The notes beneath the pieces are model-generated. The model saw only the letters and a list, made by a program, of their open reading frames with translations. It did not search any database and was not told the DNA's origin. Shown piece after piece: positions 7,158 through 9,412 of a stretch of 9,412 nucleotides of DNA. Each line of letters starts with the position of its first letter. The stretch's first letter is position 1. The position numbers and the translations under genes were made by a program. The DNA is from Actinomycetota bacterium. GTDB taxonomy: Bacteria; Actinomycetota; Thermoleophilia; UBA2241. Location of the stretch: the NCBI GenBank assembly GCA_003164655.1, contig PLTW01000191.1, positions 2,829 through 12,240 of the forward strand, given 5' to 3'.

Positions 7158-7175
7158 CAGTGAAGTCGTTCACAG
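7158..7175. promoter_or_regulatory. Probable second Rex operator ahead of the regulator-hydCBA genes
   Basis: On the minus strand this reads CTGTGA-ACGACT-TCACTG: one perfect half-site and one with a single core change from TCACAG. An extra 11-bp palindrome, TTCAC-A-GTGAA (7154-7164), overlaps one arm and supplies another partial half-site. It lies in the 65-nt gap between rex and the receiver gene, where an internal promoter would sit, but I see no convincing -35/-10 pair around it. The proximity of rex and the half-site match support the call. Confidence 0.6.
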
Positions 7176-7191
7176 AAGCCGCGAAAATGAA

Positions 7192-7875
7192 TCACGTACC
7201 GATCGCCGAGCGCACCAGAAAGGAAAGCTTCTCGAGCTTGGCTGAGATGTCGGTGTTCTCTACGAAGCAATCGGCCGGCGTCGTGATCCGTTTGGGCACG
7301 AAGTTCAGAAAGGCGCGCACACCCGCCGCGGCGATGCGATCGACCAGCGCCTGCAGCCCCTCGGGGCGCGATGCCAGAACGACCATGTGCACGTCGAACT
7401 CGGCGAGAACGGTCTCGAGCGCGTCGAGGCCGTAGCACCTGCGACCGGCGAACACGCGGCCGACCTTTTCGCTGTCGACGTCGAAGGTCGCGGCGATGTG
7501 AAAACCGCGCTCCTCGAAGCCGCGGTACGACAGCAGGGCGCGGCCTAGGTCGCCGACGCCGAACAGCGCCACGGCCTGGGTGGCGTCGGTGCCCATGATG
7601 CGGCCGATGGTGCGACCCATCTGGTAGACGTTGTAGCCGCGCGAGATGTTGCCGAAGCTGCCGAAGCTGGAAAGGTCGCGGCGCAACTGCGCCGGCGTGA
7701 CGCCCACGAGCGCCGCCAGGCGGTGGGAGTGGACGTAATCGACGCCGTCGCGGTCGAGCTCCTCGAGGACGCGCCGGTAGGCGCTGAGGCGCTCGACGGT
7801 CTGCAGCGACACGTGCTTGTCGGCGCGCTTCTCGGGCGCCTGCGAGTCGACGACACTCCCGGACTGCTGGTTCAA
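7192..7875 (-). CDS. rex: Redox-sensing transcriptional repressor Rex
   Basis: Rex binds DNA as a dimer when NAD+ is high and is released by NADH. From the TTG start the protein has 227 residues. The N-terminal winged helix covers about 22-95, with VGVTPAQLRRDLSSFGSFG (57-75) as the recognition region. The Rossmann domain has the dinucleotide motif FGVGDLGRA (105-113), the acidic strand end FDVDSEKVG, and the typical RAFLNFVPKRI..P (187-200). The open frame extends to a GTG at 7887, but TTG 7875 is preferred. It has GGAGG 4 nt upstream, and the likely transcription start near 7896 would leave the GTG a leader of only about 9 nt. GTG 7887 stays possible and would add four residues. A Rex operator over its promoter implies autorepression. 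It heads the operon and is probably the NADH-responsive switch for the hydrogenase genes. Confidence 0.95.
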   Translation of the reverse strand: MNQQSGSVVDSQAPEKRADKHVSLQTVERLSAYRRVLEELDRDGVDYVHSHRLAALVGVTPAQLRRDLSSFGSFGNISRGYNVYQMGRTIGRIMGTDATQAVALFGVGDLGRALLSYRGFEERGFHIAATFDVDSEKVGRVFAGRRCYGLDALETVLAEFDVHMVVLASRPEGLQALVDRIAAAGVRAFLNFVPKRITTPADCFVENTDISAKLEKLSFLVRSAIGT

Positions 7876-7879
7876 GGGT

Positions 7880-7884
7880 CCTCC
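7880..7884 (-). promoter_or_regulatory. Ribosome binding site that decides the rex start
   Basis: GGAGG on the minus strand, 4 nt before TTG 7875. It lies inside the reading frame that would begin at GTG 7887, which has only AGGA 3 nt before it. This favours the TTG. Confidence 0.6.
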
Positions 7885-7895
7885 CACGGTTCCTG

Positions 7896-7917
7896 TACTG
7901 TGATTGTATTCACAGTA
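7896..7917. promoter_or_regulatory. Rex operator over the rex promoter
   Basis: A palindrome of the form TACTGTGA-N6-TCACAGTA with 8-bp perfect arms. The known Rex consensus is TTGTGA-N6-TCACAA; this site differs only at the outermost base of each core half-site. It covers the -10 element of the rex promoter, as expected for autorepression by the adjacent rex product. Confidence 0.85.
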
Positions 7918-7930
7918 GCTCCGCTGTCAA
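7903..7930 (-). promoter_or_regulatory. Sigma-70-type promoter of rex
   Basis: On the minus strand a perfect -35 TTGACA (7930 to 7925) is followed by a 16-nt spacer and a -10 TACAAT (7908 to 7903, 5 of 6 consensus positions). The predicted transcription start is near 7896, about 20 nt before the TTG start of rex. The -10 element sits inside the Rex operator, so bound Rex would block polymerase. Confidence 0.75.
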
Positions 7931-7964
7931 CCCAACTCTCTGTGAAAGCGAGGGATAACTCACC

Positions 7965-7998
7965 GCGGCGGGGGCCGCTCGATTGACGACCCCGCCGC
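7965..7998. repeat. GC-rich inverted repeat upstream of the glycosidase gene
   Basis: Exact 9-nt arms, GCGGCGGGG (7965-7973) and CCCCGCCGC (7990-7998), flank a 16-nt loop and end about 20 nt before the glycosidase start. In GC-rich DNA such a pair can arise by chance. No U-run follows on either strand. Confidence 0.35.
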
Positions 7999-8017
7999 CG
8001 GCCGGTATGTTCGAGTC

Positions 8018-9412
8018 ATGAAACGCGCACGACCGCGGCCGCACGCCCGCCTGCTCCCCTCGTCCGCCACCACGTTCCTCATGGTCGTGGCGGCGTGCCT
8101 TGTGGCAGCGCTGGCCGCCGCCTGGCCGGCCGCGGCGAACGCCGGCACGGTGGCCCGCGGCCTCGCCGACTACACCATCGTCTCCATGACCCCCGCCGAC
8201 CAGGCGACCGCGCTGCACCAGATACGGTCCGAGCTGGGCGCCACCTACGTGCGCTTCTTCGTGTCGTGGGCCCAGGCCGAGCCGCAGCAAGGTGTGGTCG
8301 ACCCCTCGTCGGCGTACCTGCAGGGTGTCGCCTCGGCGGTCTCCCTGGCGCACGCTGATGGCCTGAAGGTCATGATCAGCTTCCAGACCGTGCCCGTGTG
8401 GGCGTCCGACCATACGTACTGGAAGCAGACGAGCGGCTACCAGCCCTACGACGCCATGAGCCCCGCGCACCTCGGCGATTTCCAGACGTTCTGTGACAAG
8501 CTCGCGACCTTGCTGCGCGGCCAGGTATTCGCTTACGAGTGCTGGAACGAACCGAATCTGTACGGCGCGCTCTACCCCCAGTCGACTCGCCACGACCCGA
8601 ACTTCGCCGCCCACCTCTACGTCCGCATGCTGCGCAGCTTCTCGAAGGGCATGCGGGCGGGCGACCCAAAGGCGCTCAGAGTCGCCGGCGCCACGGCGCC
8701 CTGGGGCAGCGCCACCCCCAACGCCTTCAACACGTCACCGCAACGGTTCGCCGCGGTGATCAAGGCGACGAAGGGCTGGTCGTCGCTGTTCGACGCCTAC
8801 TCGCACCACCCCTACACGATGGGGGCGCCCGAGATGGCTCCCCGCGACCCCGGCAGAGACGTCACCCTGCAGAACCTGAGCACGCTGCTCAAGATCTTCC
8901 CCACCAAGCCCTTCTATTTGACCGAGTACGGCTATCAGACGGCGCCGTGCGAGGCGTTCACGGGCTGGCACGTCAACCAGGTCACCCAGGCCAACTATCT
9001 GCGCCGCGCCTACGCCTATGCGGCGCGCTACAAGCAGGTGAAGATGCTCATGTGGTATCTCATGAACGACTTCTCACCTCCGGGGGCGGCCTACCAGGGC
9101 TGGTATACGGGCCTGCGCACCGCCGACGGCACGGCCAAGGCCGCCTGGTATGTCTTTGCCGGCGGCGACCATCTGTCGTTGAACACCTCGGCGGCGGCGG
9201 TCAAGCGAGCGGCCAAGCTCACGCTCAGCGGACAGGTGTCGTGCACTCCCATGGGCGGCGGCCTGGCGGCCAAGCCGCTGGTCGTGCAGAGCCGCCGTCC
9301 CGGGCACCCCTGGACCACTATCAGGACCGTCGTAAGCGGGGCCGCCGCGGCCTACGCGGAGCCGGGGCTCTATTCGGTGCAGGTGTCGCCCAAGGCATCC
9401 GCCTACTACCGG
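8018..9412 (+). CDS. Secreted clan GH-A-like glycoside hydrolase with C-terminal Ig-like domain (3' end cut by window edge)
   Basis: Open for 465 codons to the right edge with no stop. The N-terminus is a signal peptide: a basic start (MKRARPRPHAR), a hydrophobic stretch at about 19-36, and an Ala-rich cleavage region ending near ANA (40-42). Residues about 50-380 look like a TIM-barrel glycosidase. RFFVSWAQAEPQQG (79-92) matches the early strand of GH5/GH39-type enzymes, E178 in YECWNEPN is the likely acid/base, and E303 in YLTEYGYQT the likely nucleophile; the spacing of about 125 residues fits. From about 385 a beta-sandwich-like segment begins (LTLSGQV, LVVQSRRPG, YSVQVSPKASAYYR), resembling Ig-like modules on actinobacterial surface proteins. 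It is transcribed away from rex. ATG 8018 lacks a clear ribosome site (only a weak CGAG); the ATG at 8007 stops after four codons. Substrate and exact family are unknown. No functional link with the hydrogenase is evident. Confidence 0.85.
   Translation, partial: MKRARPRPHARLLPSSATTFLMVVAACLVAALAAAWPAAANAGTVARGLADYTIVSMTPADQATALHQIRSELGATYVRFFVSWAQAEPQQGVVDPSSAYLQGVASAVSLAHADGLKVMISFQTVPVWASDHTYWKQTSGYQPYDAMSPAHLGDFQTFCDKLATLLRGQVFAYECWNEPNLYGALYPQSTRHDPNFAAHLYVRMLRSFSKGMRAGDPKALRVAGATAPWGSATPNAFNTSPQRFAAVIKATKGWSSLFDAYSHHPYTMGAPEMAPRDPGRDVTLQNLSTLLKIFPTKPFYLTEYGYQTAPCEAFTGWHVNQVTQANYLRRAYAYAARYKQVKMLMWYLMNDFSPPGAAYQGWYTGLRTADGTAKAAWYVFAGGDHLSLNTSAAAVKRAAKLTLSGQVSCTPMGGGLAAKPLVVQSRRPGHPWTTIRTVVSGAAAAYAEPGLYSVQVSPKASAYYR

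Noticed and set aside
7938..7948. Further Rex site suggested by CTGTGA at about 7940
   Set aside because: Only one half-site; no TCACA at the required 6-nt spacing.
7910..8614. Minus-strand frame of about 234 codons opposite the glycosidase start
   Set aside because: No motif is recognisable, and it overlaps the rex promoter and the signal-peptide-coding region of a clear gene. Treated as a shadow frame.

Overview
This is a GC-rich bacterial window that reads as one regulated hydrogen-metabolism operon on the minus strand, with an unrelated secreted glycosidase gene diverging from it at the right end. The host is probably an anaerobe or facultative anaerobe. The GC-rich codon use, the Rex-type redox repressor and the actinobacterial-looking secreted glycosidase (TIM barrel followed by an Ig-like 'YSVQVSPKASAYYR' domain) suggest an anaerobic Actinomycetota lineage. 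That assignment is inference; no rRNA or other marker gene is present.

Layout, in transcription order on the minus strand: rex (7875 to 7192), a stand-alone receiver-domain response regulator (7126 to 6704), hydC (NuoE-like, 6700 to 6230), hydB (NuoF-like, 6158 to 4164), hydA (catalytic-type [FeFe] hydrogenase, 4152 to 2428), a sensor histidine kinase carrying a hydrogenase-like domain (2416 to 404), and a second stand-alone receiver (400 to beyond the left edge). Gaps are 3 to 11 nt everywhere except rex/regulator (65 nt, with a Rex-like operator) and hydC/hydB (71 nt, with a perfect GC-rich hairpin). On the plus strand a partial secreted glycoside hydrolase starts at 8018 and runs off the right edge.

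How the parts fit together: HydC-HydB-HydA form a trimeric NADH-linked, probably electron-bifurcating, [FeFe] hydrogenase that couples NADH and ferredoxin to H2. Rex senses NADH/NAD+ and has a near-ideal operator over its own -10 element, plus a weaker site just ahead of the rest of the operon. The kinase joins a ferredoxin-like domain, an H-cluster-type domain with non-catalytic motif changes, a CxxCGxxxC iron-sulfur motif and a complete kinase core. It is a candidate H2 or redox sensor that signals to the receivers flanking the structural genes. The most interesting unit is therefore a self-monitoring hydrogenase operon with two inputs (NADH redox through Rex, H2 through the kinase) and two receivers that lack a visible DNA-binding domain. 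The HydEFG maturation genes are not in the window. I saw no tRNA, rRNA, CRISPR array, insertion sequence or attachment site. No stretch longer than 300 bases lacks a gene.
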